Shown: positions 25,353 to 35,747 of the stretch, one piece after another
Layout of the letters: every line of letters begins with the position of its first letter
Numbering within the stretch: position 1 is the stretch's first letter
Assembly (NCBI GenBank): GCA_007130045.1
Contig: SLTG01000014.1
Location: 1 to 36,718, forward strand
Direction of reading: 5' to 3'
Origin: Opitutales bacterium
GTDB lineage: Bacteria; Verrucomicrobiota; Verrucomicrobiia; Opitutales; T3Sed10-336
Length of the DNA: 36,718 bases
The notes under the pieces: model-generated
Told to the model about the DNA's origin: nothing
What the model saw: only the letters and a program-made list of their open reading frames with translations
Database searches by the model: none
Made by a program: the position numbers and the translations under genes

Positions 25353-25943
25353 ATGCGCCACCTGAAACACAGGAATCAACTCGGAGTCAAAAAGGAGCAC
25401 CGCGTCGCGCTGACCGCGAATCTCGCGTCGGCTCTAATCAGGGAAGGAAGGATCACCACCACGCTTAAAAAAGCGAAGGCTCTTCGTCCCTTTGCGGAGA
25501 AGATGGTGACTCTTGCCAAGAAGGGAACCTTGCATCACCGCCGGCTGGCGATTTCCAGGATTCGCGACCGGGATGCGGTGCAGATCCTTTTTAACGAGAA
25601 AGCGCAGGACTTCAGCAACAGGAACGGCGGTTACACCCGTATTTACAAACTTGGCACACGGGTGGGCGATGCGGCAGAGATGGCGATTATCGAATGGGTC
25701 GCTCCCGATGACGAGGGTTATAGGAAAACCCGACGCAAGTCCGGAAGTAAAAAAGCGGCATCCACTGCCACCACAGCCGCTGCCGCCGAAGAGGAGACCC
25801 CACCGGCTCAAGAGGAAGAGGCGAAAGCGCCCGACGACTCCGGTGAATCCGTAAAGGAGCCCTCCGGGGAGTCCGCAGAAGAGGCGCCTTCTTCCGAAGA
25901 AGAAGACTCCTCCGGTACCGGCGAAAAGAAATCCGCCGAATAA
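25353..25943 (+). CDS. rplQ: 50S ribosomal protein L17 with a long acidic C-terminal tail
   Basis: bL17 lies near the tunnel exit. The core (residues 1-118) has HRVALTANLASALIREGRI, KGTLHHRRLAISRI and YTRIYKLGTRVGDAAEMAII. From about residue 121 it continues with a short basic patch and then an Ala/Glu/Ser/Pro tail to 196 aa, against about 120 in most bacteria. The tail is compositionally like the N-terminal extension of S11 in the same operon. It is last in the ribosomal cluster. Confidence 0.96.
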   Translation: MRHLKHRNQLGVKKEHRVALTANLASALIREGRITTTLKKAKALRPFAEKMVTLAKKGTLHHRRLAISRIRDRDAVQILFNEKAQDFSNRNGGYTRIYKLGTRVGDAAEMAIIEWVAPDDEGYRKTRRKSGSKKAASTATTAAAAEEETPPAQEEEAKAPDDSGESVKEPSGESAEEAPSSEEEDSSGTGEKKSAE

Positions 25944-26316
25944 CATTTGAGCACACGGCATCCTCCGCCCTTCGGACTTCGAGCAAACACATTGCCCGGC
26001 GAAGGGAATTCTGCTTCACAAACCCGGATTCAGGCGGGGTTGTTTCCCGGCGCAAGCACGGCAGGCGGAAGTCGGGTTAGGTCATCCCGGGAGAAACCGA
26101 TGCCGCGGATAGTCCGGCCCGTATGAATTCATTCCGCACGGTGTGGTCCATGGATCGTGGAGCGAACGGAGAAAGGCCGGATGCCAAGGAATGGCCGTGA
26201 CAGCCGATGTCTCCCGATTCCACTTGCGGATTTGATTTGCCGTTGCAAGGGCAACCTTCATGGCATAAAGATGGCCTTTCTTTTTTCACTAATCAGGGAC
26301 TGGAATCCATTTATAC
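25944..26316 (+). other. 373-base non-coding stretch after rplQ
   Basis: No gene is convincing here on either strand. There is a small hairpin GTTGC-AAGG-GCAAC (26242-26255) and, about 20 bases later, a T-rich run (26277-26286), which could be a weak end for the ribosomal transcript or part of a leader for the next gene. A CCGGCGCAAGCACGG motif near 26047 is reminiscent of the hairpins at 2993-3076. No riboswitch family was recognised. Confidence 0.4.
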
Positions 26317-26550
26317 GTGTTTACCGTCGATTTAACGCTTGGAGCGCTCATATACCTATTCAGTGCGGTAGGTATGATCCTCGCGCTCTGGTTTTACTCG
26401 GATTTCCGCGACAAGAATCTGTACGAAGCGGAACGCAAGAAGGTCATTTTTCATTGCATCAAATGCGACAAGATCTACTCGACCAAGGCTGGAGCGGATA
26501 CGTCCGCCTGTCCCCGTTGCGGTTTCGTTAACGCCCGCCTGAAGTATTGA
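26317..26550 (+). CDS. Small membrane protein with a zinc-ribbon motif, 77 aa
   Basis: I do not know a named family. The reading frame starts with GTG 26317. One membrane helix (about residues 8-27, LGALIYLFSAVGMILALWFY) is followed by a charged amphipathic stretch and then two CxxC knuckles: Cys47/Cys50 (HCIKC) and Cys65/Cys68 (ACPRC), 14 residues apart, a typical zinc-ribbon or rubredoxin-like layout. The positive-inside rule puts the ribbon in the cytoplasm. The stop lies 6 bases before guaA, so it is probably in the guaA operon. Base composition is normal. A role in regulation, metal sensing or membrane attachment is possible but unproven. Confidence 0.75.
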   Translation: MFTVDLTLGALIYLFSAVGMILALWFYSDFRDKNLYEAERKKVIFHCIKCDKIYSTKAGADTSACPRCGFVNARLKY

Positions 26551-26556
26551 TTTTCC

Positions 26557-28095
26557 ATGCACCAGACCATTGCCGTAATCGATTTCGGTTCTCAGTACAC
26601 TCAGTTGATCGCCCGCAGGATCCGTGAGTGCAATGTTTACTCGAAAATCTATCATCACTCGACAAGGGCGTCCGTCCTGAAGAAGGACAATGTCCGCGGC
26701 ATCGTGCTGTCCGGAGGACCGTCAAGTGTCTTTTCCAGGCGCGCGCCGCTGCCCGACAAGAAAATCTTCGAGATGGGGGTGCCGGTCCTTGGAATCTGCT
26801 ACGGGCTGCAGGTGATGACGTCCCTGCTGGGCGGAAAAGTGGAGGAGACGGATCGGCGGGAGTACGGGCATTCCACGTTGGAGATATCCGACAAGAGCCT
26901 GTTGTTGGGAGGGATTTCCCGGTCGATTCGCGTCTGGAACTCGCACGGCGACAAAGTGATCAGGCTTCCCGCGGGATTTGCCGGCACCGCGAAAACTTCG
27001 AATTCGCGCTACGCAACGATCGAGCACCGACGCAGGAAAATGTTCGGGCTCCAGTTTCACCCCGAGGTGTCGCATACCGAGCAGGGCATTCTCATTCTGC
27101 AGAACTTCCTGACCAAGATCTGCGGTTGCCGCGGTGACTGGTCGATGGCCGACTTTCTTGAACAGTCGATTGAGAAGATCCGGCGGGAGGTCGGCGACAA
27201 ACGCGTCATTCTCGGATTGAGCGGTGGCGTGGATTCGTCGGTGGCGGCGGCGCTTATCCACCGGGCGATCGGAACCCGGCTCCAGTGCGTCTTTGTCGAC
27301 AACGGCCTCCTGCGCCTTCATGAACGGGATGCGGTCGTCAATCTCTTCAAACGGAATTTCAAGATGAACCTCCGCGTTGTGCGGGCGAGCTCCAAATTCC
27401 TCAGGAATCTCCGGGGAGTGACTAATCCTGAACGAAAACGGAAGATTATCGGGAGGACCTTCATCGAGGTTTTCGATGACGTGGTGAAAGCGATAGGCCC
27501 GGTGCACTTCCTCGCACAGGGAACGCTTTATCCCGACGTGATTGAAAGCGTGTCGATTGACGGAAACCCGGCCTCGCTGATCAAGAGCCACCACAACGTT
27601 GGAGGACTTCCGAAGCGTATGAAGCTTAATCTGCTCGAACCGCTGCGCGCCCTTTTCAAGGACGAGGTGCGTGTGTTGGGGAGGGAGTTGGGTTTGCCAA
27701 AAGAAGTGCTCATGCGCCAGCCCTTTCCGGGTCCGGGGCTCGGCGTGCGGGTGATCGGTGAGATCACCGCCGGAAATCTGAAGGTTTTGCGTGAAGCCGA
27801 CGCCATCCTCAATGAGGAAATGGTGAGTTCAGGGTATTACTACAAGGTATGGCAGTCATTCGCCGTGTTTCTGCCGGTTCGTTCCGTCGGTGTGATGGGG
27901 GACAAAAGAACCTATGAAAACGTGATTGTCGTGCGGATTGTCGAAAGTCTTGACGCAATGACCGCGGACTGGGTTCGACTTCCGTACGAAATTCTCCAAA
28001 CGGTATCGACTCGCATCATCAATGAAGTGAAGGGGGTTAACCGGGTTTGTCTCGACATCAGCTCAAAACCGCCTGGAACTATTGAGTGGGAATGA
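26557..28095 (+). CDS. guaA: GMP synthase (glutamine-hydrolysing)
   Basis: Converts XMP to GMP using glutamine and ATP, the last step of guanine nucleotide synthesis. The class I amidotransferase domain is N-terminal: GICYGLQ with nucleophile Cys81, and [11 protein letters not shown] with His168 and Glu170. The ATP-pyrophosphatase domain follows with the PP-loop SGGVDSS (222-228), then the dimerisation domain ending KPPGTIEWE, which is the family terminus. The 512 aa are standard. No Shine-Dalgarno is evident, so coupling to the preceding small gene is likely. Confidence 0.98.
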   Translation: MHQTIAVIDFGSQYTQLIARRIRECNVYSKIYHHSTRASVLKKDNVRGIVLSGGPSSVFSRRAPLPDKKIFEMGVPVLGICYGLQVMTSLLGGKVEETDRREYGHSTLEISDKSLLLGGISRSIRVWNSHGDKVIRLPAGFAGTAKTSNSRYATIEHRRRKMFGLQFHPEVSHTEQGILILQNFLTKICGCRGDWSMADFLEQSIEKIRREVGDKRVILGLSGGVDSSVAAALIHRAIGTRLQCVFVDNGLLRLHERDAVVNLFKRNFKMNLRVVRASSKFLRNLRGVTNPERKRKIIGRTFIEVFDDVVKAIGPVHFLAQGTLYPDVIESVSIDGNPASLIKSHHNVGGLPKRMKLNLLEPLRALFKDEVRVLGRELGLPKEVLMRQPFPGPGLGVRVIGEITAGNLKVLREADAILNEEMVSSGYYYKVWQSFAVFLPVRSVGVMGDKRTYENVIVVRIVESLDAMTADWVRLPYEILQTVSTRIINEVKGVNRVCLDISSKPPGTIEWE

Positions 28096-28110
28096 TTTCA
28101 AACTATAAAG

Positions 28111-28968
28111 GTGAACAATCCGATGAAGGCTAAGGACATGATTTCCTCCATTCGCGCAAAAAATCCAATACTGTTGAGCCTCCTGCTTCCGATGATGCTT
28201 TTAGGGCACGCGGCCGGACAGGAAGGATCGCCGTCAACCGACGAGATTGTCGCCAAAGCCAGGGACTACCTGGGAGGGGACGAGGTGCTCGACACCGTGA
28301 AATCGATTTATTACCGAGGGACGTTCGAGACGAGCGAAGGCATTTCCGGAGAGGTGGAGATCATGTTCCAGAAGCCTCTCTACCAGCGTGTGAAGACGAT
28401 CCGCGACGACGTTGAGGAGATCACTGCTCTCAGTTATTACGATGGATGGCGCAAGATTACGGAGCGCGACAATGATTCGAACTGGACGCTGGTTTTCCTC
28501 GAAACGGATCAGATTCGCGAACTGCAGGCCAATACCTGGGAAAACCTTCACTTCTTCAAGAATATCGAGCGCCGTCGCGGCAGGATCGAGAACCACGGGC
28601 TGGTTGAATTCGATGGACGCGAATGCGTCAAGCTGACCTTCCATCACCCCGGCAATGTCTATTTCGACCGGTACTTTGATTCCGGGACAGGTCAGCTTTT
28701 GATGACAGAGGCTTCGACGGGCGGACAGATCACGGAATACGGGGAGACGCGGGTCGAAGGAGTTCGTTTTCCCGAAAGCATCACTATGACTCGTGAGGGG
28801 GAAATCATGAACCGGATCAGTTTCGAGGAGATCGCGGTCAACCGTGAGTTTGACGTTGAAAAGTTCGATGTTCCATCGATGGCTCCCGGTTCAGGTACAA
28901 CCCTGCCTGAGCTCGACGAAGAGGATCTGTTGGAGATCCCCACAGCGCCGATCGATCCCGAGCCATGA
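28111..28968 (+). CDS. Exported protein of unknown function between guaA and hisD, 285 aa
   Basis: Starts are GTG 28111 or ATG 28123. The N-terminus has a signal peptide: basic, then ILLSLLLPMMLLG (20-32), with a likely cleavage near GHAAGQE; no lipobox cysteine is present. The mature part is beta-rich, with repeats of the kind YYRGTFETSEGISGEVEIMF, LSYYDGWRKIT and VKLTFHHPG, resembling outer-membrane lipoprotein-sorting (LolA/LolB-like) or other beta-barrel-half folds; this is inference only. The C-terminus is acidic and Pro-rich. It lies 15 bases after guaA and overlaps hisD by four bases (ATGA), so it is co-expressed with the histidine genes without an obvious metabolic link. Confidence 0.75.
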   Translation: MNNPMKAKDMISSIRAKNPILLSLLLPMMLLGHAAGQEGSPSTDEIVAKARDYLGGDEVLDTVKSIYYRGTFETSEGISGEVEIMFQKPLYQRVKTIRDDVEEITALSYYDGWRKITERDNDSNWTLVFLETDQIRELQANTWENLHFFKNIERRRGRIENHGLVEFDGRECVKLTFHHPGNVYFDRYFDSGTGQLLMTEASTGGQITEYGETRVEGVRFPESITMTREGEIMNRISFEEIAVNREFDVEKFDVPSMAPGSGTTLPELDEEDLLEIPTAPIDPEP

Positions 28969-30284
28969 AGAGTTTGGACTACGCTTCGGGGCGGTTCTTC
29001 AAACGTCTTGGAGACGCGCTGCGCAATGATGCCGACGAGGTACGGCTCGCCGCTGATGTGGCGAGAATACTCGCCGCTGTTGCAGACCAGGGAGACCGGG
29101 CCGTCGCCGAATACACCGCAAAGTTCGACGGTGCGGACCTCGCTCCCGGCCATTTTCGCCTGAAGGAATCCGAGCTCGGCTCGGCGCTCCGGTCGCTTAC
29201 GGCGGAGGAGAAGCGCGCACTGCGCGAATCGATAGCCTGCGTAAAGGACTACAACCGACGGAACCTTCCAAAGCGGTGGAGCGCGCCGAATCCTCACGGG
29301 GCGGTGGTCGGAGAGAGTTTTTATCCGATTCGGCGCGTCGGGATTTATGTTCCGGGCGGGCGTGTTCCGCTGCTTTCGTCCGCGGTCATGACCGTTACTC
29401 TCGCCAAGATCGCGGGGGTTCCCGAGATCGCCGTTTTTACGGCGCCGGGTCCGGATGGCAAGGTTGCGGCGGGCACGCTGGCGGCCATTAAGCTGGCCGG
29501 CGCCAAAGAGGTTTACAGGATCGGCGGAGTGCAGGCGATCGGCGCGATGACGTACGGCACCAAATGCGTCCCGGCCGTCGACAAGATCTTCGGGCCCGGG
29601 AATGCCTTCGTCGTCGAGGCCAAGCGGCAGGTGTTCGGGCGGGTCGGCATCGACCTGCTTCCGGGACCAAGCGAAGTGATGGTCATAGCCGACGGGTCCT
29701 GCCGGGCAAGCTGGGTCGCGGCCGATCTGCTTGCCCAGGCCGAGCACGGGCACGGAGGGAAAATCTTTCTCGTTTCGACGGAGGCGAGCGTCATCGAGGA
29801 AGTTCGCGGGGAAGTTCGCCGCCGGATTCGGGAACTCAAGCACCGGAAGGTGCTTGAGGAGACGATGCGCGACAGTTTTTATGCGGTTCGGGTCGAAAAC
29901 AATGATCAGGCTGCCGAGGTGGCCAATTTCGTCGCTCCCGAGCACCTTGAACTCCACGTTGAGAAGCCGTGGATCGAACGCTTCCGGCGCTCGATCACGA
30001 CTGCGGGAGCGGTCCTTGAAGGCGAGTGGACGCCGGCGGTGTTGGGTGATTTAACCGCCGGTCCCAGTCATGAACTTCCCACCGGTCGCTCAGGGCGTTT
30101 TTTCAGCGGTCTGCGAGTTACCGACTTCATGCGCCGGACGAGTCGTGTCCGTTACGACGAGAAGAGTCTTAAGAAGGCGTTGTCGACCGTGGAGATTCTC
30201 AGCAGGCTCGAGGATCTCGATGCTCACGGCCGGTCGGCTACGGTTCGTCTGGACGGAGGGAGGGAAGCCGGAACCGCGAGATGA
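28965..30284 (+). CDS. hisD: Histidinol dehydrogenase
   Basis: Catalyses the last two steps of histidine synthesis, L-histidinol to L-histidine, with NAD+ and Zn2+. The signature IDLLPGPSEVMVIADGS is at 229-245; Gln258 and His261 in AQAEHG are zinc ligands. Catalytic Glu326 and His327 (APEHLELH) have the same numbers as in E. coli. GPSHELPTG follows. The 439 aa are usual. The ATG overlaps the stop of the preceding exported-protein gene. hisC starts 15 bases downstream. Confidence 0.97.
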   Translation: MKSLDYASGRFFKRLGDALRNDADEVRLAADVARILAAVADQGDRAVAEYTAKFDGADLAPGHFRLKESELGSALRSLTAEEKRALRESIACVKDYNRRNLPKRWSAPNPHGAVVGESFYPIRRVGIYVPGGRVPLLSSAVMTVTLAKIAGVPEIAVFTAPGPDGKVAAGTLAAIKLAGAKEVYRIGGVQAIGAMTYGTKCVPAVDKIFGPGNAFVVEAKRQVFGRVGIDLLPGPSEVMVIADGSCRASWVAADLLAQAEHGHGGKIFLVSTEASVIEEVRGEVRRRIRELKHRKVLEETMRDSFYAVRVENNDQAAEVANFVAPEHLELHVEKPWIERFRRSITTAGAVLEGEWTPAVLGDLTAGPSHELPTGRSGRFFSGLRVTDFMRRTSRVRYDEKSLKKALSTVEILSRLEDLDAHGRSATVRLDGGREAGTAR

Positions 30285-30299
30285 ATCCCCGGAGCATCC

Positions 30300-31409
30300 A
30301 TGAATCGCAATTCCTTTTCTCCCGATCTTCTCGCGAATCCGCACATTCCCGGGCTTGAAGCCTATACACCGGGCAAGCAGCCGGCAGGCGCGGGATGGAC
30401 GAAGCTCAACACAAACGAGAACCCGTATCCGCCCAGCCCGAAAGTGGAGGAAGCGATCCGCCGTGAGGCCGAAGGCGCACGGCTGCGTCTTTATCCCGAC
30501 CCCCGGAGCGGCGAACTTCGGACGGCCTTGGGAGAACTCCACGGTCTGTCGTCCGAAAATATATGTGTGGGAAACGGCTCAGACGACATTCTGAATCTGT
30601 TCGTTCGGGTTTTCTGTGACAGCAAGCCGGCGGCCTTTACGCTTCCGAGCTACTCCCTTTATCCGGTCCTTATCGGAATCCAGAATGGAAGAACGGTGGC
30701 GTGGGAGTTCGATCGCAGGATGGAGTTGGATGTCGACCGCCTTGCCGATTTGCCCGCGAGTATTCTTTTTCTGACTTCACCCAACGCTCCCACGGGCGTG
30801 GGATTTCCTGCCGAGAGAGTGGCGGCGCTGGCGGAGGAGTTTTCCGGCATTCTCGTGGTGGACGAAGCGTATGCGGATTTTGCCAACGAAAACGTGGCGG
30901 GCCTTGTCCGGGAGTATCCGAATCTTTGCGTGACGCGGAGCTTTTCCAAGTCGTACTCCCTCGCCGGCCTTCGGGTCGGATACGCGCTGGCGTCGAAGCG
31001 GATCATCGAGTTGATCGACCGGGTCAGGGACAGTTATAACGTCAACCGGATTTCCCAGGCGGCGGCATTGGCCGCCCTGGCGGACCGGGACTATTTCCGG
31101 GCGGTTCTCGGGAAGATCAAGCGAATCCGGAACGCTTATCAGACGGATTTTCGGGAGCGAGGCTGGTTCACGTACGAAAGCCGGGCCAATTTCATCTTTA
31201 CCGAACCGGTCGGAACCGGGGGAGGGAGGGGAGAGAAATACGCGCGTTCGCTTTACAACCACCTCTACCGGAACCGGGTGCTCGTGCGCCACTTTCCCAC
31301 ACATGCCTTGACCTCCGGGTTTCTTCGCATCAGTGTTGGGAGTGAGGAGGAGATGCTGAAATTGACGGAATGTATTGAAACATGGACGGGGAACGAACAG
31401 CCGAAGTAA
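30300..31409 (+). CDS. hisC: Histidinol-phosphate aminotransferase
   Basis: A PLP-dependent fold type I aminotransferase that transaminates imidazole acetol phosphate with glutamate. [12 protein letters not shown] (36-47), SPNAPTG (160-166), VVDEAYADF (186-194) and [16 protein letters not shown] (214-229), with the PLP lysine Lys217, are all present and in order. The 369 aa are typical. Its 3' end overlaps hisB by 28 bases in another frame, so the genes are tightly coupled. Confidence 0.95.
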   Translation: MNRNSFSPDLLANPHIPGLEAYTPGKQPAGAGWTKLNTNENPYPPSPKVEEAIRREAEGARLRLYPDPRSGELRTALGELHGLSSENICVGNGSDDILNLFVRVFCDSKPAAFTLPSYSLYPVLIGIQNGRTVAWEFDRRMELDVDRLADLPASILFLTSPNAPTGVGFPAERVAALAEEFSGILVVDEAYADFANENVAGLVREYPNLCVTRSFSKSYSLAGLRVGYALASKRIIELIDRVRDSYNVNRISQAAALAALADRDYFRAVLGKIKRIRNAYQTDFRERGWFTYESRANFIFTEPVGTGGGRGEKYARSLYNHLYRNRVLVRHFPTHALTSGFLRISVGSEEEMLKLTECIETWTGNEQPK

Positions 31410-31981
31410 CGAGGAAAACCCGTGAGACCGAGATCGCGCTTCGACTGGTCGTGGATGGGAGAGGCGAGAGCACCGTCGATTCGGGCATCCCGTTTTTCGA
31501 CCATATGCTGACCCTGTTCTCGAAGCACGGCCTCTTCGATCTGGACCTGCGCGCCAAAGGGGATATCGAGGTGGATTATCATCACACCGTGGAGGATGTG
31601 GGCCTGGTTTTGGGAGAGGCGTTCAGGCGCGCCCTCGGGGATAAGAAAGGGATTCGCCGGTACGGTTTTTTTGTGCTTCCGATGGACGAATGCCTTGCGC
31701 GGGTCGCGCTCGACTTGAGCAACCGACCGTTCCTTGTTTACCGGGTTCCGTCCGTGCCCGGTTACGTCCGCGATTTCAATGTGGCCCTCGTCAGGGAGTT
31801 TTTTCAGGCATTCGCAAATTCGCTCGGGGCAAACGTTCACGCCGAGTTGGAATACGGAGACGAGCCACACCACGTTGCCGAGGCGCTGTTCAAGGCTCTT
31901 GCCCGGGCGATGAGCCAGGCGTGCGAGCGGGATCCTCGAAGCGCCGGCACACTGCCTTCCACCAAAGGGATCCTGACCTGA
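31382..31981 (+). CDS. hisB: Imidazoleglycerol-phosphate dehydratase
   Basis: Removes water from imidazole glycerol phosphate using a di-manganese centre. Metal motifs are FFDHML (His41 at about 38-43), [10 protein letters not shown] (His67, His68, Glu71) and [14 protein letters not shown] near the C-terminus. The 199 aa indicate the stand-alone dehydratase without the histidinol-phosphatase domain fused in enterobacteria, so a separate phosphatase is needed. ATG 31382 lies within the end of hisC. Confidence 0.97.
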   Translation: MDGERTAEVTRKTRETEIALRLVVDGRGESTVDSGIPFFDHMLTLFSKHGLFDLDLRAKGDIEVDYHHTVEDVGLVLGEAFRRALGDKKGIRRYGFFVLPMDECLARVALDLSNRPFLVYRVPSVPGYVRDFNVALVREFFQAFANSLGANVHAELEYGDEPHHVAEALFKALARAMSQACERDPRSAGTLPSTKGILT

Positions 31982-32059
31982 TTCGGGATGCAGGGGTGAA
32001 ATAATTGGGTTGCCGTGGTGTCTGTAGCCTGCCTGAATTGTGCTTTCTCATGATTTCGA

Positions 32060-32743
32060 ATGCACCACACGATGTCTGACTTCACATCCGGCCGAGATTT
32101 TCCAGTGAAGGTTGCCGTAATCGATTACGGCATGGGGAATCTGCGGAGCGTGTGCAAGGCCCTGGAGCACGAAGGGGCGCGGCCGGAAATCGTAACCGAG
32201 GCGGCCGCTTTGGACGACTTTGACGGAGTGGTTTTTCCGGGGCAGGGAGCATTGGGGGATTGCGCGGCCGGCCTCAAGGCCGCGGGGATGGATGAGGCGT
32301 TGAAGGCATGGATAGAGGACGACCGGCCCTATCTTGGAGTCTGTTTGGGCCTCCAGGTCCTGTTTGAGTCGTCGGAGGAGAACGACAGCCTCGGCCTCGG
32401 GATCTTTCCCGGAAGAGTCTTCCGGTTCCGGCTGCCGCCGGAGTTCAAGATTCCGCACATGGGGTGGAATTCCGCTGAGTTTCGCCAGGCGGAATGCCCC
32501 CTGGTCCGGGAGTTGAGTCTCGACGGGGAATATTTTTACTTCGTCCACAGTTATTATGTCGCGCCGGAGGACCCTTCACTTGTACTTTGCGAAACCGATT
32601 ACGGGGGAATGTTTGTCAGTGGAATTGCGCGCGGGAACTGTTTCGCTACGCAGTTTCACCCGGAGAAAAGCCAGGAGAAGGGTCTCAGGCTCTACCGGAA
32701 TTTTATTTCAGTCGCGGCGCGGAATTCCCGCGTACTTGACTGA
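32060..32743 (+). CDS. hisH: Imidazole glycerol phosphate synthase, glutaminase subunit
   Basis: HisH releases ammonia from glutamine for HisF, at the branch to histidine and AICAR. The class I triad is visible: Cys95 in GVCLGLQ, and His and Glu in QFHPEKS near the C-terminus; PHMGWN and YFVHSYY are HisH-specific. The core starts KVAVIDYGMGNLRSV, so about 15 residues precede it; ATG 32060, ATG 32072 or GTG 32105 may be the real start. hisF and hisA are not in the window, so the partner is encoded elsewhere. Confidence 0.96.
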   Translation: MHHTMSDFTSGRDFPVKVAVIDYGMGNLRSVCKALEHEGARPEIVTEAAALDDFDGVVFPGQGALGDCAAGLKAAGMDEALKAWIEDDRPYLGVCLGLQVLFESSEENDSLGLGIFPGRVFRFRLPPEFKIPHMGWNSAEFRQAECPLVRELSLDGEYFYFVHSYYVAPEDPSLVLCETDYGGMFVSGIARGNCFATQFHPEKSQEKGLRLYRNFISVAARNSRVLD

Positions 32744-32788
32744 CTTTTCTTTACCGCATTTCTGATTTCATATTGGATTGAACTGATT

Positions 32789-34078
<1,290 letters not shown>

Positions 34079-34100
34079 CCGCGGGTGGGAAACAACCGCG
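34079..34100. terminator. Possible hairpin between convergent gltA and the VC0807-like gene
   Basis: CGCGG (34080-34084) and CCGCG (34096-34100) form a 5-bp stem with an 11-base loop immediately after the gltA stop. The sequence after it has only scattered T residues, so this would be a weak terminator at best; its position between converging genes is its main support. Confidence 0.25.
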
Positions 34101-34104
34101 TGTA

Positions 34105-34824
34105 CTACGCTTTCTTCTGCGCGTCGCGCAGCAGCATTTCCATTTCCAGCCCGGTGAGCGTCTTGATTCCGCGGAAGAGGTGAAACAGGGCGATCATCAT
34201 GATGATCATGCACGGAACCGCGATGACCAGTAGGCTCCAAAGGGTCATGCGTCCGAGTTCGTCGTTGAAGGCTTCCGTACCGCTGGGACTCACCACAATT
34301 ATGCGGGCGAGGACAAAATTCAGAATGGCGCTGACGAGAAAGGAGAAAGCCAGCAGGCAGGTGCATCGGGCGAGCAGCTTTTCAAACGCGTTGTGGTTGC
34401 CGGTCGCGTCCAACTCGCGGTTGAGTCTATTCACGTCGATGAATTCGTCGCGCAGGAGCAGGAACTTGATAATGGGGTAGCGCGTTCTTAATGAGACGAG
34501 TACGGCGATTCCCAGTAGCGCCGGAATTCCCGCCTCCTTGACTGCAATCCACTGAGGCGACATTTCGAGAAGGCCGATCCCTCCGGTCAGGAGAATGCTG
34601 ACGAAGCCGATGATGGAGAAGACGTTGTACTTGCGCCGGATGAGGAAATCGTAACACCCGTAACCGATGGGAAACGCCAGGGCCAGTACGAGGTTCGTCG
34701 CCGGCGGAAGCCCGAACCACTGCGAGCCTTTCATGAGGATCAGCGCGGGCAGAAATATATTCAGCCCGAGACTTAGAAAGGTGTTTTCTTTTCTGGTTTG
34801 CGTTGGCGTCTGCGTTTCCTGCAC
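34105..34824 (-). CDS. VC0807-family-like integral membrane protein, about 239 aa
   Basis: A polytopic inner-membrane protein of unknown function. The sequence recalls proteins annotated as VC0807 family: LNIFLPALILMKGSQWFG, LALAFPIGYGCYDFL, SIIGFVSILLTGGIGLL, then WIAVKEAGIPALLGIAVL, and later a long pair of helices around NFVLARIIVVSPSGTEAFN. At least five membrane segments are visible. The frame is open much further upstream (to 35340), but that part is antisense to coaB. A start near GTG 34824 is likely and remains uncertain. It is convergent with gltA and divergent from coaB. Confidence 0.75.
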   Translation of the reverse strand: MQETQTPTQTRKENTFLSLGLNIFLPALILMKGSQWFGLPPATNLVLALAFPIGYGCYDFLIRRKYNVFSIIGFVSILLTGGIGLLEMSPQWIAVKEAGIPALLGIAVLVSLRTRYPIIKFLLLRDEFIDVNRLNRELDATGNHNAFEKLLARCTCLLAFSFLVSAILNFVLARIIVVSPSGTEAFNDELGRMTLWSLLVIAVPCMIIMMIALFHLFRGIKTLTGLEMEMLLRDAQKKA

Positions 34825-34890
34825 GTTGACTTCTGAATTGGAAATTTTCTTATTCTCTTCTAAACTCTGTTCAGCCTTTATTGGAACGCA

Positions 34891-35535
34891 ATGAAAGCAA
34901 GCAATTTTAGCTGTCTGATTACCGCCGGACCAACGAGGGAGTATCTCGACCCGGTTCGCTTCTTCAGTAACGCATCCAGCGGCAAAATGGGGTACGGGCT
35001 CGCAACGGCGGCCCTCAAACGGGGGTGGGCGGTCGATTTGGTCAGCGGGCCGGTCTGCCTGGCGCCGCCCTCCGGCGTATCGCTTTATCGTGTGGTGACT
35101 GCGGCGGAGATGGAGAGAGTTTGTCGCCAGTTGTTCGTGAAATGCGATTTGCTGATCATGTGTGCCGCCGTAGCCGACTATCGTCCGGCCGCCACGGAGG
35201 ACCGTAAAATCAAAAAGAAGGCGGACGCCCTGGAGATTCGGATGGAGCCGACCGCGGATATACTTAAGGCGCTCGCTTCGGAAAAGCAGAACCAGGTTTG
35301 TGTCGGATTCGCGGCGGAGACGGACCACCTCGAAGCGCACGCCCGCAGAAAGCTTAAGGAAAAAAAACTGGATTGGATCGTTGCGAACGACGTCAGCCGG
35401 CTCGATTCAGGGATGGAGTCGGAAATGAACAAGGTCATGATCTTCTCCAGGAAAGGGCAGTCTCATGCATTCGGTCCCGCGCCCAAGCTCGACGTCGCCG
35501 AATTTATCCTCCGCACAATTACGGGCGCGGGTTAG
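34891..35535 (+). CDS. coaB: Stand-alone phosphopantothenate-cysteine ligase domain (CoaB-like)
   Basis: Predicted to join cysteine to 4'-phosphopantothenate in coenzyme A synthesis. The CoaB hallmarks are ITAGPTREYLDPVRFFSNAS at the N-terminus, GKMGYGLATAALKRGW, and CAAVADYRP followed by a KIKK stretch; later VGFAAET and DWIVANDV also fit. In most bacteria this domain is fused behind the flavin decarboxylase CoaC; here it is alone at 214 aa with no CoaC part, so CoaC must be encoded elsewhere. A weak TTGGAA/TAAACT pair with a 16-base spacer (34839-34866) could serve it as promoter. Confidence 0.9.
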   Translation: MKASNFSCLITAGPTREYLDPVRFFSNASSGKMGYGLATAALKRGWAVDLVSGPVCLAPPSGVSLYRVVTAAEMERVCRQLFVKCDLLIMCAAVADYRPAATEDRKIKKKADALEIRMEPTADILKALASEKQNQVCVGFAAETDHLEAHARRKLKEKKLDWIVANDVSRLDSGMESEMNKVMIFSRKGQSHAFGPAPKLDVAEFILRTITGAG

Positions 35536-35536
35536 C

Positions 35537-35700
35537 CTGAATATTTCACAAACCCGGATCGCGGACGTCGAGGGTCCGAATATTCTGTTTATTTTCACGG
35601 AAGACCGGAGCCCGCGCGCATATGAGGTTTCCGGTCAGAGGGGCGATGCGCCAGCATGGTGTGGTGTGTTTTCCGAATGCTTGACGACGATCAGTACCGG
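35537..35700 (+). pseudogene. Possible remnant of a sulfatase N-terminus
   Basis: In the gap between coaB and the heparinase-like gene, the plus strand reads ADVEGPNILFIFTEDRSPRA (about 35558-35617). A PNILFIF-T-E/D-D segment is the typical first strand of type I sulfatases, where the Asp binds calcium. No proper start or signal peptide precedes it, the later sulfatase motif C-x-P-S-R is absent, and the frame loses resemblance after about 30 residues. It is therefore either a decayed fragment or chance similarity. Confidence 0.35.
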
Positions 35701-35747
35701 CCCGCTCCAAAGAAATTCTCAACGTGCCGCGGTTCCAGACCGCCAAC

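Noticed and set aside
25944-26316. Riboswitch for the guaA transcript
   Set aside because: I looked for purine, PRPP/ppGpp-like and cobalamin or TPP core motifs and found none; only a small hairpin and a T-rich run are present.
34825-35340. N-terminal extension of the VC0807-like protein
   Set aside because: The extra residues are antisense to coaB, polar and without membrane segments, and do not match the family.
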